Shown here one piece after another: positions 11,256 through 22,400 of a stretch of 64,000 nt of DNA; within the stretch, counting starts at the first letter, position 1, and the number at the start of each line of letters is the position of its first letter. The position numbers and the translations under genes were made by a program. The DNA is from Ehretia macrophylla (lineage: Eukaryota > Streptophyta > Magnoliopsida > Boraginales > Ehretiaceae). The notes under the pieces are model-generated. The model saw nothing but the letters and a program-made list of their open reading frames with translations. It searched no databases and was not told the DNA's origin. The stretch lies in NCBI GenBank assembly GCA_037974665.1, contig CM075783.1, positions 39,631,712 through 39,695,711 on the forward strand, written 5' to 3'.

Positions 11256-12754
11256 GTGCATGTCAAGATATTTGGCTAGGACTTGAAGATAGGCAAAATT
11301 GCGTAGCTGGCAGATTTCTGACTTGTTAGAACGAAGTGTATTTGGCCTGGTTAATGATGTTGAAAATGCGTGAAAATTGATAGATGACTAGTTTTGCCAG
11401 TTCTGAGAATTTTTCATAGAAATAGGCCAAGGCCAATTTGGACTCTAAAGTCTCCAAAATGACAAAATATCGAAAGGTGTCTAAATCTGGAAAATCTGAG
11501 AAAATGGAGCAGGTTTTTGGCAGTTCACTATCCTTGTAGAACGAAACAGTTTTGATCTAGTAAACGATATCTAAAATGCATTAAATTTGGTAGGTTGCTA
11601 GAATTTTTAGTTCTGGACATTTTTGTTGGAAATAGGCTAAAGCTAAATCTGACCCAAAGACCCTCGAAAATGGCAAGTATTGAAATATGGACGAATCTGG
11701 ACAGTTTTGCCTAGTCTCACGGTTTTAGCTATAACTCTTGAATCCAAATGCCAAATGATGCGAGGTTTATTTCTGGATTCAAATAACTCATTAAGCTTTA
11801 ATTTGAAATTTTTTTCACTAGAATTGGAGATTGGTTGATTGTCTAAATGATTGTGGGAAAATAGACCATTACAGTGAGGTTTTTATCTAGTGATATGCTT
11901 TGAAAATTATTGTAACTCCGCTGGTGGTGTTGAATGCTTGGGATTGTGGCACATGGATGTTATGTGGACTGTTTTGGATGATTGAAGATGTTTTAATTAA
12001 TCAAGGCATGGCTTGAGTTAGCTACGTGACAACTTGTGGCTTAAATCGCACGTGTAAGCATGAATTGAAACCCAATTGAATGTGAAAACTCACTAAGTGT
12101 TGATCCTATGGTTATTGTGTCCAATTGTGTGATTAGTGGGCTGTCTAAGAAATGTTAAGTATGCTTGAAATGTGATTCCCGATGATTACATGTTGATAAG
12201 TAGACCTTTCTTGCACCCAGTCGTACGTAGACGTCGTTGCATGCTTGTATAAACTTATTATATGATTATGTGAACCCCGAAATGAGTTATATGACTTGAT
12301 TTAAATGTGTTACATGGCTGACCATTTAATATTCATATAACTCCATGTGCTTTACAAGTGAAATTATATGTCAAAGTATGCCTCATGTGTTTACTTGTCA
12401 ATGTGCGATCTTATGACTGCTCGGAGGCAACCTACTTTGTTGTCCTACTAATGTGATATATTAAATGTTATAAATGTGCATTGCATACAAGGTTGCAACC
12501 TTTCATTCGGGCGTGGTAGCATTTCACCCATACCGGGCGGTATCGGGCTTGCCGGTGTAACCGTGATTACCATGGTCCAATTCCCTCTCTTGCTTGGGGG
12601 CTAGACTTCCTCAGAGAGTTGGGTCGTAGGATTTCGGGGTACATCCGGAGTACACCCGTTTGGCGTGATAAGTGGATGATTTGAAGTCGACTACAACAAC
12701 TGATGAATTGAGAGCAAAGGCTCATCGTATCCTTTTCACTAGGCGTATAAGTAC

Positions 12755-13765
12755 TGTAACGCCCCGATCCCTCACGAGACCGGAGGCTCTAATAACCATG
12801 CTATTCTCAACCCAATACCAAACCCGGTCACAAAATTTTAGGGAAAAACGGACATAGTTTCCTCTGTACTGCGGACATTTTTCAAACCTGTAAATGCTCA
12901 AAATAGCCACAATATACTAAAACAAGCTTTTATAATTAAAATTCAAAGGTTCAAGGTCATCCAAGCCAGGAGACAAACAACAGCTCCAAATCACACATGC
13001 ATGCACCCAACTTAACTTTTCATTAAACCTTTTTAACATGCCATCCTATGATAACATTAGAACAATTTTAGAAGTTCAAATCAACACCTCTAAACATACA
13101 CCCCCAAGCATGCAAGAACTAAAAGGAGAATTAAAAGTTATTACAAACCATAATATCTCAAAGCTAACATTATAACCAATAGCTTTCAACTTGCAACTAC
13201 AAGAATATACATAGTCTTAAGGCCACAAAATAGATCATGCTATAGCAATACAAGTACACCACTTTTATATACCTTAACTTAACATATGTTCCATATTTTC
13301 AATAGTCTACAAGTTAATTAAGAAAATAGTTCAAAAACTTAAATGAGAATGATTCAACCAGCATGCTATAACTAGATATAAATCGAGCTAGAATTTAGTT
13401 TAACTAAAATCAACACATGAGCCTGCAGTTACTCATACTATTTCTCATTTTACTTTAGTTAATAACTTGTACAAGAAATTAATTCACTCCACATAACAAT
13501 AAACTAGCCATTAACTCAACTCAAAGAATTTCTCCAAATGATATATAGATAATAAAGGTTAGGTTACTTTAATGTTCAAATGACACATTTTTTCCACTAC
13601 TCTAACAATTAATATGATTTAATAAAAATGCTAATTCGCTAATAGCATGAAGTTAAAAACGGAGTGAATAGTAATTTAAGAAGACAGTTAATAATGCACA
13701 GAAGGAAATGCGCAAACAAGGGATGCAACAGTAATTGAATGCATGGCTAAAACTCGGGCGTCACA
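12755..13765 (-). mobile_element. Nested solo LTR, 1,011 bp, inside LTR A
   Basis: It interrupts LTR A between ATAAGTAC and AGTACTCTCGC; LTRs B and C read straight through this point. TSD AGTAC is at 12750-12754 and 13766-13770. The ends are TGTAACGCCCCGATCC and CGGGCGTCACA. The reverse complement of its left end matches the right end of the solo LTR at 42050-42080 (CGGTCTCGNGAGGGATCGGG), so it is in minus orientation and from a related, shorter LTR family. It is AT-rich with no convincing coding. No internal region remains, as expected after LTR-LTR recombination. It must be younger than LTR A. Confidence 0.88.
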
Positions 13766-13882
13766 AGTACTCTCGCTTGGTTCCTAGAGGACCTCGGGGA
13801 GGAAAGACGGGTAATTGTGTTCTTTTACTTTTATATTACACTATGAACTTACTTGTGTTATATGTCATGCTTTCAAAAAGGG

Positions 13883-13938
13883 TTTTTCAAAAGTTGAACC
13901 GGAAAAAGAGTTTTTCATAAGTTGAACCGGAAAAAGAG
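13883..13938 (+). repeat. 28-bp tandem duplication private to LTR A
   Basis: Two copies, 13883-13910 and 13911-13938, contain TTGAACCGGAAAAAGAG and differ at one base. LTRs B and C have one copy, so it arose by slippage after the LTRs separated. Confidence 0.8.
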
Positions 13939-13969
13939 TTTCAAAACATATTTCTCGTTTTCCCTTCAC

Positions 13970-13987
13970 TGAGTTCATAAGGACTCA
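13970..13987 (+). other. Candidate LTR RNA hairpin (LTR A)
   Basis: TGAGTTC-ATAA-GGACTCA folds as a 7-bp stem, with one U-G pair, and a 4-nt loop. It is followed by pyrimidine-rich DNA and CAG at 14004-14006. Equivalents occur in LTR B, LTR C and, with changed but pairing stems, in the solo LTRs at 35933 and 41487. Confidence 0.5.
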
Positions 13988-14712
13988 CCCTCTTTTATCA
14001 TCACAGGTGAAGAAGATCAGGAACAGGCACCCGTGGATAACGTGCCTATTGATGACTCTTTAGAGTGATTGCATGCCCTACGTGCCTTACGTGATTGTGG
14101 CTGTTTTGTGAACGATATGTTGTTTTGAAGACTATTTCTTATGTTGCTTGTTGTCGTTATTGTAAATGACCCCCATTGTAATTTGGGGTCTAATTTTGGT
14201 TTGTACTGAATATAACTAGATAGACACCCTATTTGATCGTTTTGCTACTTTGATTAGTAACTACTACAGGCTTATGAAGTATTAGGCAAAGGGCTAAGTA
14301 AAATGAATCCATCCAATCTTAAGCAGGTACTCATTTGTAAGCTAAGACTAACAGGTACTTGTGTAACAGGGATTGACAAATAAACGAGACATAGTTATCA
14401 TGCTAGGTTGTTAATCAAACGAGACTTTGAGATAACTAGTAGGCATTTCGATTGGTGATAAATCGTAATCTTAGTTGGAAATGAATTTGAGATTGAAAGT
14501 TTTGAGGCGTTTAGAAAATTAGGTCAAACTAAAGAGCCCAATTAAAGCCGTTATGCTACCGGTTTTTTTTTTTGAAAATCTTTTGGAGTTCTAGGCTAAC
14601 GTTAAGTGTTAAATCTTAATGAATGATTAAGTATGTGAAATGGTATAAATGATTAGATCACACCCTAGTCTAACCTCTATTGGTCGGGTTAGGGCGTGAC
14701 ACCTTATATAAA

Positions 14713-14724
14713 TGGTATCAGAGC
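14713..14724 (+). promoter_or_regulatory. Primer-binding site, initiator tRNA-Met type (element 2)
   Basis: TGGTATCAGAGC, 11 bases after LTR A ends. The leader from 14725 to 14980 precedes the gag ATG; a small open frame there (14759-14953) is absent from the other copies and is not considered coding. Confidence 0.85.
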
Positions 14725-14980
14725 TTAGATTGTTTAAGCCGGGTTTAACTCCCGGAACATGGGTAGAAGCCCTAAGGTTATTAGGATGACTTGTTTATGT
14801 GTGTTAATGTGTGACAATGTCAATTGTGCCTTCTTTGTTTCTACATGCTTATATGATCAACATGTATTAACTGTTTTGAGAATTGTATGTCTATGTGAAA
14901 TTGTATGTTGCATACCTTGTACATTAAATTCTTGTTTTATCGTACTCCAATAAATTGTGCATCATAATCTGTGCCTATAG

Positions 14981-15962
14981 ATGGCTGGCCCTAGTACCCG
15001 CAATACCAATAGGAGCGATGAGCCTCAAGGAGCCGGAGATGCTCATCAAACTAATCCCGGCATGGCCATGTTTAACATGATGGTGAATGCTATGGATCGC
15101 GTGTCGCGAGTAATGGAACGTCAAGATGCCCGTGAAGCAACCCACAACAACAACAACAACAGGAATGGAGGTAACAATGGGAGAAATAGCAGAATGTAGG
15201 AGTTCCTTGACTTTCACCCGTCCAAATTCTACGGGAAAGCTGATGATGAAAAGGCAGAGGCTTGGCTGTTTGAGATTGAAAGGATTTTCAGGCCACTTGA
15301 CTATACTGATGAAGAAAGGATTGAGTTCGCTGTGTTTCTGTTGCACGGGGATGCTGAGCATTGGTGCACACTGTGGAGGCACATTGGGAAACTGATCATA
15401 CACCTCGCTTGTGGGGTAATTTCGTCAAGGAATTCAAGGAGAAATACGTACCTGCAGTTTCCAAGCAGAGGCGAATTGAAGAATTCATGCACTTGAACCA
15501 GGGTAACAAGATGGTGGCCCAATATGAGGCTTGTTTTGACCAACTGTCTCGTTATGCTCAATACATGGTCAGTACCCCTGAGGCGAAGATGTAGAAATTT
15601 ACGAATGGGTTGAGGCTAGAAATTCAGGATCAGTTGACTTCGCATGACTTCACTACCTATTTTGCTCTCCTTGCTGCTGCCTCCCAAGTTGAGAAGAGGA
15701 AACTTGATAGAGACGGTTCAAGTCAGCCGAACAAGAAACCATATCAGCCTCTAGGACAACAAAGGAAATTCCAGACATAGAGTCGCAGTTAGGGCCAGAG
15801 CCAGAACAGATCAGTCAATAACCGTGGCCCGACTAAAATACTATTAGCCTTTTCCACCCGTGGATCCACAGGTAGTTCACCTGCTACTTAGTCTATCAAC
15901 TGTTCTTACTGTGACAAGAAGGGTCACACGAGGACCAGTGTTGGAAGAAGTCAGGACGATGC
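14981..15962 (+). pseudogene. gag: gag, element 2, broken
   Basis: The ATG at 14981 is at the conserved gag start. The frame is open to a TAG at 15197-15199, where element 3 has CGG. A one-base deletion in GGTGGCACA near 15366 shifts the frame, and the next open piece (15361-15594) ends at a TAG replacing the tryptophan codon that element 1 keeps. Further CAG-to-TAG changes follow near 15779 and 15793. A second one-base deletion near 15930, inside the first zinc knuckle (CSYCDKKGHT), moves to the frame used by the protease. Capsid and nucleocapsid function is lost. Confidence 0.86.
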
Positions 15963-16652
15963 GTGCGGTGTGGTAGTGATCAGCATCAGATCAAGGATTG
16001 CCCTAAATGGCAAGGAGGACAAAATCAGATTAAACCAGCTGGTAGAGGCAAGACTCCAGTTCCTATAGTTCAGGCCCGAGATTATACTATTGAGTGCGAT
16101 GAGCCTCCTGAGGAAACCGCTGTTGTTGAAGGTACATTTCTGATACCGAATCAACCTGTTAGGGTACTAATTGATCCAGGTACTACTCATTCATTTATTA
16201 CTCCCTTATGTGTGCAACGTGTGAAATTACGAGTTATATGTTTGCCTTATGAAGTAGAAGTTGGTACTTCGGTGGGTTCTAAACTTGTTACTAGCTCAGC
16301 TTGTAGAGCATGTAAAATCCAAATTAAGGATAGGGAATTCTCAGCCAATCTTATAGTGTTACCCTTTCGAGACTATGAAGTCATCTTAGGGATGGACTGG
16401 TTGGCAAAGCATCATGCCCAACAAGATTGCCGAACGAAGATTATAACATTCCAGATACCTGGTCAACCAACCTTCGAGGTAATGGGTCGAAGAGACTTCA
16501 CTGGGAGTTCCATCATTTTATCTACGAAAGCAGTGAAGTCCTTGAGAAAAAGATATAGTAGATACTTAGCTTACCTCATCAACAAGCCATCGGACAAAGC
16601 TAAGTTGGAGGAGATGCCAATGATTAAAGATTATACTAATGTGTTTCCATAA
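15963..16652 (+). pseudogene. pol: Second zinc knuckle and protease, element 2
   Basis: Begins within the nucleocapsid: CGSDQHQIKDC completes the second CX2CX4HX4C knuckle. The aspartic protease site [10 protein letters not shown] has its Asp codon intact at 16173-16175, and [12 protein letters not shown] follows. All three copies have Pro where the usual D-S/T-G motif has Ser or Thr. It ends at TAA (16650-16652), a GAA-to-TAA change, just before RT. Confidence 0.87.
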
Positions 16653-16655
16653 GAA

Positions 16656-17690
16656 TTGCCCGATTTACCCCGGGATCGGGAAATCAAGTTTGTAATAGAA
16701 GTACTGCCAGGCACCCAGCTGATATCTAAAGCTCCCTATCGTATGGCACCAGCCGAGCTACAAGAATTGAAGGACCAATTGCAAGGATTGTTGAAGAAGG
16801 GGTTTGTTCAACCAAGTTCTTCTCCGTGGGGTGCACCAGTCCTATTCGTAAAGAAGAAAGACGGAACATTGAGGCTATGCATCGATTATCGAGGATTGAA
16901 CCAAGTAGCCGTCAAGAATAAATACCCACTTCCACTGATCGACGAGTTGTTTGATCAACTTCAAGGAGCTAAAGTGTATTCGAATCTCGAATTGAGGCAA
17001 GGGTACTATCAGTTGCGGATCAAAAAGGAGGATGTGCCTAAATCGGCTTTCAGGACGAGATATGGGCATTATGAATTTGTGGTGATGCCATTTGGGCTAA
17101 CTAATGCCCCTGCAGCTTTTATGGACTTGATGGACAGGGTGTTTCAACCTTATTTGTACCAATTTGTGGTGATTTTTATTGATGATATTTTGGTATACTT
17201 GAAATTCGAGGCTAAGCATGAACAACATCTACGATTGGTATTGCAAAAACTTCGAGAGCATCAATTGTATGCAAAGTTTAGCAAATACGAATTTTGGTTG
17301 CGGCAGATTGCATTCTTGGGGCACATCATATCCCAAGAGGGAATAGCGGTGGACCCAGCAAAGATAGAAGTGGTGATGTCTTGGAAGAAGCAAAAAAATG
17401 TTACGGAAGTTCGGAGTTTTCTTGGTTTAGCCGGCTATTATCGGAGGTTCATGAAGGATTTCTCAAATATTGCAGGACCACTTACAAAGCTCACTCAGAA
17501 GAAAACAAAGTTCGTGTGGGATGACAAGTGTGCGAACATCTTTCAAGAATTGATGAAAAGATTGACCACTGCAACTGTTCTTGCATTACCTGAAGTGAGT
17601 CAAGGTTTTGTAATCTATATTGATGCTTCTAAGGAAAGACTAGGTTGTGTGTTAATGCAAAATGGTAAAGTGATTGCGTATGCCTTCTAG
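16656..17690 (+). pseudogene. pol: Reverse transcriptase and RNase H start, element 2
   Basis: A 344-codon open segment, the longest RT frame in the window, in the same frame as the protease. It contains [32 protein letters not shown] (Asp pair 17181-17186), the thumb, and RNase H to the first Asp (YIDASKE). The first catalytic RT aspartate is changed to glutamate (codon 16989-16991, LELRQG instead of LDLRQG), so this long frame is probably not an active RT. An extra T near 17685 shifts the frame and ends it at TAG 17688-17690. Confidence 0.9.
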
Positions 17691-18090
17691 GAAGCCCAAG
17701 CCGTATGAATTGAATTACCCGACGCATGATTTGGAGTTGGCGGCTATTGTGTTTGCACTCAAGAAATGGAGGCACTATCTATGGGGTAACAAGTTTAAGG
17801 TGTTGACTAATCACAAGAGCTTGAAATACTTATTCTCACAAAAAAAGTTGAACATGAGGCAAAGACAGTGGATAGAGCTCTTGGATGATTATAACTGTAC
17901 AATCAATTATATGTCTGGTAAAGCAAATGTAGTTGCAGATGCCTTAAGTTGGAAAGCGTGCATGGCAAAACTGGAAGTTAAGGTGCAGGAGTTGTTAGAG
18001 GAAGCATTTTTGTGGAATCCACAATTGACTCAAAAAGGGTTACTATTTGCCACTACACAAGTTCAATCAACCTTGTTGTCCGAATTATGA
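17674..18090 (+). pseudogene. pol: RNase H C-terminal part, element 2
   Basis: Continues RNase H one frame over from the T insertion: [14 protein letters not shown], then [10 protein letters not shown] where the copies at 3526 and 26220 keep Asp. The GAT-to-AAT change (17809-17811) removes a catalytic aspartate. The end of RNase H and the connection follow, up to a TGA (18088-18090) replacing CGA. Confidence 0.85.
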
Positions 18091-19489
18091 GACGCTCAAC
18101 AGAAGGACCGTCAGTTTTAGAAAATTAAAGAAAGCAACATGGATTTCAAGTATTATGATGATGGTATATAGAGGTTCAGGAGTTGAATTTGTGTTCCTAA
18201 TTACCCAGAGTTGAAAAAGAAGTTTCTTGAAGAAGCCCATAACTCGAGATACACTATTCACCCCGATGGAACAAAGATGTACCGGGATTTGAAGTAACAC
18301 TATTGGTGGAATAACATGAAGAGAGAGATTGCGGAGTTTGTGGCTCGGTGTTTAACTTGTCAGAGAGTCAAAGCAGAACATCAACGACTGGCAAGTTTAC
18401 TTCAACCATTAGAAATTCCCCGATGGAAATAGAAACATATAACTATGGACTTTGTCATGGACCTGCCCAGGTCACAAAAGGGTCATGACACCGTTTGGGC
18501 CATAGTGGACAGATTGACCAAGTCAGTGCACTTCTTACCGATGAACAAGGAGTTGAGAAACTAGGAGATATGTATGTGGCGGATATTGTAAGGCTACATG
18601 GGATGCCTGTAAGTATTGTATCGGATAGGGATCCTCGTTTTACTTCCTGATTTTGGAAGCGATTACAAGAAGCTTTGGGAACGAAGTTGAGTTTCAGTAC
18701 AGCTTATCACCCTTAGACGGACGGACAATCTAAGAGAACTATTCAGATTCTAGAAGATATGCTGTGGGCGTGTGTTCTAGACTTTGGAAAAAGTTGGGAG
18801 AAATATCTGCCCCTAGCGGAGTTTGCTTATAATAACAGCTATGAGGCCACTATCGGGATGGCCCCATTTGAGGCATTGTATGGACGTAAGTGTCGATCCC
18901 CAATTTACTGGGATGAAGTAGGTGAGATGAAGAATTTTGACCCGACCCTGCTACCAGAACTTATGAAGACTGTTGATAATGTCCACATCATCCAAAAACG
19001 GATGCTTACTGCCCAAAGCAGGTAGAAAAGTTATGCGGACCGACAGAGATGGAATTTGGAATTTGAAGTCGGCGATAAGGTGTTCTTGAAGTTATCACCT
19101 CGGAGGAGACTGATTAAATATGGTAAGGGTGGAAAATTGAGCCCAAGGTTTGTGGGACCATTTGAAATAGTTGAAAAAGTTGGCAAATTGGCGTATCGCC
19201 TGGAACTACCCCAAAACCTCTCCAATATTCATGATGTCTTCCATGTCTCAATGCTAAGGAAGTATCACCCTGATCCATCACACATCTTGGAGCCCGAACC
19301 ATTGCAGCTTCGGGAGAACTTGTCTTATGAAGAGAAGCCCATTCGGATCCTAGACAAACAAAATCGGGAATTGCGCAACAAGTCGATAACAATGGTGAAA
19401 GTGCTGTGGGATCACCATGGAGTCGAGAAGCAACGTGGGAAAGGCGAGACCAGATGGAGCAACAGTATTCGGCATTATTTCAAAGGTAA
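18091..19489 (+). pseudogene. pol: Integrase and chromodomain, element 2, heavily broken
   Basis: The integrase zinc region and core are present but carry stops near 18118, 18170, 18295, 18430, 18649 and 18713, and a net 7-bp loss near 18556. The better part, 18759-19025, covers the integrase segment after the catalytic core (FAYNNSYEATIGMAPFEALY) and ends in a CAG-to-TAG change. The segment from 19056 holds the GPY/F module and the start of the chromodomain. A one-base deletion near 19424 shifts the chromodomain tail, so its WERRDQ helix is lost. The sister stop position is 19487-19489. Confidence 0.85.
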
Positions 19490-19516
19490 TATTGAATTTC
19501 GGGACGAAATTCTTTT

Positions 19517-19529
19517 AAGGAGGGAAGGA
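19517..19529 (+). promoter_or_regulatory. Polypurine tract, element 2
   Basis: AAGGAGGGAAGGA abuts LTR B. It differs by one G-to-A from the element 1 tract. Confidence 0.8.
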
Positions 19530-20695
19530 TGTGAGGCCCGACCTCAATTTGCGTGTGATACTTCGTTTCGTGTGCCCTAACCTAGAATTGCGTGCCTTGA
19601 CCTAGGTTTAAGAGTTATGTCTCGTTTTATGTGCCTTACATCGAATTACATGCATTCATTTAGGGTAGCGTGCATTTGTTTGGAAAACGTGCATTCATCT
19701 CGTAGTTCATGTTTTATCTCGTAGTGCATGCCCTAAACCTAGAAAACCATGCCCGTATGCTAATCAAGAAAGCATCTTACACGAAGCACTAGATTATTAA
19801 TTAATCCAACAAATTCCACTAACTAATATTAAAATTCTCAGTCAATGCACTAGAAGATAAAATTTCACCAAAAGCTAAACATTCTTATTCTTTATTCTTC
19901 ATTCTTTTGCATATTCCAAGCACACACAATTAAATAAAGCTTAAAGCATGACAAAATTCAGAAATTGGAGCCAAGATGGCTGGCCATACTAAGAGCTTGA
20001 GCAAGGTTTGAACCATTATTTTATATCTTGCATGCTTAGTCAAAAAAAAAAAATCTCACACCATGACAAATCTTTCCTTGCACCAAGACACCTTTTGCTA
20101 AACACCAAGCTACACATCTCGGCCTCTTCACCATTGTGTTTCCTCACAATTCAAATTGCTCAACATAACAACACAAAATCAGAATTTTGAGAGCATAGGG
20201 CCAACATACACACCAACATTTCATTTTCCTCAAAACATTCTCTCTTTCTCTCATCTTTTCTCACTCTCTCGGCCTTGGCTGCATTCATGACTCTCCATAG
20301 CTTAAACTCATCTCCTAAGGTTCACCTAGGCACTCAAGGACTCTAGGAAGCTCGACCAAGCAAGCAAGAAGCAAGAAAAATTGCATGCAACCTCATAGAA
20401 CTCTCATTTCGGCCTAGGTATGTTCGATAGCTTTTCTTTAATATCCTTTTTGTTCTAACCACATGCACACACTAAGAACATGGTAACTCAGCTAGGAATT
20501 AAGGAAATCAAGCAATATCTCTTGGCCAAACAAGGAGAGAAGACCATTTTGTGCATCTTCAAGAGTTTTGAGCATCATTTGTTGTCAATCGGCTAAGGTG
20601 AGGGTTAATCATTTTTAAAAGCTTTCAAAAACTACATGCATGCCTTCATATGTCTAGATTTACCTCTCTACTTGTTGTATATGTGTGTGCATGAG

Positions 20696-20706
20696 CTTAT
20701 ATAACC
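20696..20706 (+). promoter_or_regulatory. Candidate TATA box in LTR B
   Basis: CTTATATAACC, about 1.17 kb into the LTR, conserved with the other three LTRs. It would drive element 3 if functional. Confidence 0.35.
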
Positions 20707-22382
20707 ATGCATGGCAAGATATTCGGTTAGAACTTGAAGATAGGCAAAATCGCGTAGTTGGCAGATTTTTGACTTGTTAGAACAAAGTGTATTTGGCTTG
20801 GTAAATGATGCTAAAAATGTGTGAAAATTGGTAGATGACTAGTTTTGCCAGTTCTGAGCATTTTTCATATAAATAGGCCAAGGCCAATTTTGACTCTAGG
20901 GTCTTCAAAATTGCAAAACATCAAAATGTGTCTAAATCTAGAAAATCTGGGAAAATGGAGCAGGTTTTTGGCAGTTCACTGTCCTTGTAGAACGAAACAG
21001 TTTTGACCTAGTAAACAATATCTAAAATAAATGAAATTTGGTAGGTTTCTAGATTTTTCAGTTCTGGACATTTTTTTTCAGAAATCAACTAAAGCTAAAT
21101 CTGACCCTAAGACCCTTAAAAATGGCAAGTATTGAAATATGTGTGAATCTAGACAGTTTGCGTAGTCTCACAGTTTTAACTATAACACTTGAATCCGTAC
21201 TCCAAATGATGTGAGGTTTGTTTCTAGATTTACTTCACTTAATAAGATTTAATTTGAAATTTTATTCTCTAGAATTGGATATTTTTTGCTTGTCTAAATG
21301 ATTGTGGGAAAACATACCATTGCAGTGAGGTATTTATTTAGTGATATACTTTGAAAAAATATTGTAACTTCTCTCGTGATATTAAATGCTTGGGATTGTG
21401 GCACTTGGATGTTATGTGGACTGTTTTGGATGATTGAAGATGTTTTAATTCATCGATGCATGGCTTGGATTAGTTACATGACAACTTGTGGCTTAAATCA
21501 CAAGTGTGAGCATGAATTGAAACCCTATTGAATGTGAAAAATCGCTAAGTGTTGATTCTATGGTTATTGTGTCCAATTGTGTGATTTGTGGGCTGCCTAA
21601 GAAATGTTAAGTATGCTTGAAATGTGATTCCCGATGATTACATGTTGATAAGTAGACCTTTCTTGCACCTGGTCCCACGTAGACGTCGTTGCATGCTTGT
21701 ATAAACTTATTATCTGATTACGTGAACCCCGAAATGAGTTATATGACTTGATTTACATGTGTCACATAGCTGACCGTTTAATAATCGTATAACTCCATGT
21801 GCTTTACAAGTGAAATTACATGTCAAAGCATGCCTCGTGTGTTTACTTGTCAATGTACAATCTTATGACTGCTCGGAGGCAACCTACTTTGTTGTCCTCT
21901 TAATGTGATATATTAAATGTTATAAATGTGCATTGCATACAAGGTTGCAACCTTTCATTCTGGTGTGGTACCGTTTCACGCACACCGGGCGGCATCGGGC
22001 TTGCTGGTGCAACTGTGACTACGATGGTCCAATTCCCTCTCTCGCTTGAGGGCTAGACTTCCTCAGAGAGTTGGGTCATAGGATTTCGAGGTACATCAGG
22101 AGTACACCCATTTGGCGTGATAAGTGGATGATTTGAACTCGGCCACAACAACTGTTATTGGAAATGAATTGAGAGCAAAGGCTCACCGTATCCTTTTCAC
22201 TATGTGTATAAGTACCCTCGCTTGGTTCCTAGAGGACCTCGGGGAGGAAAGACGGCTAATTGTGTTATTTTACTTTTATATGACACTATGAACTTGTGTT
22301 ATATGTCATGCTATCAAAAAGGGTTTTTCATAAGTTGAACCAGAAAAAGAGTTTCAAAATGTATTTCTCGTTTTCCCCTCGC

Positions 22383-22400
22383 TGAGTTCATAAGGACTCA
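22383..22400 (+). other. Candidate LTR RNA hairpin (LTR B)
   Basis: Identical to the LTR A hairpin: TGAGTTC, loop ATAA, GGACTCA, then a pyrimidine stretch and CAG. Confidence 0.5.

Larger units (their letters stand above)
10075..14701 (+). repeat. LTR A (left outer LTR) with a nested solo LTR inside
   Basis: Bounded by TGTGAGGCCC and GGGCGTGACA. It is 4,627 bp, or 3,611 bp once the nested insertion and one 5-bp duplication are subtracted, which matches LTRs B (3,583) and C (3,623). In most of its length A has states that B and C do not (for example TTTTTATCTAGTGATATG, shared with the element 1 LTR), so B and C are closer relatives. It also has a private 28-bp tandem duplication at 13883-13938. 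Confidence 0.9.

Noticed and set aside
12755-13765. DNA transposon instead of solo LTR
   Set aside because: The ends are TG and CA with a 5-bp duplication, and the termini match the larger LTR family. There are no long terminal inverted repeats.
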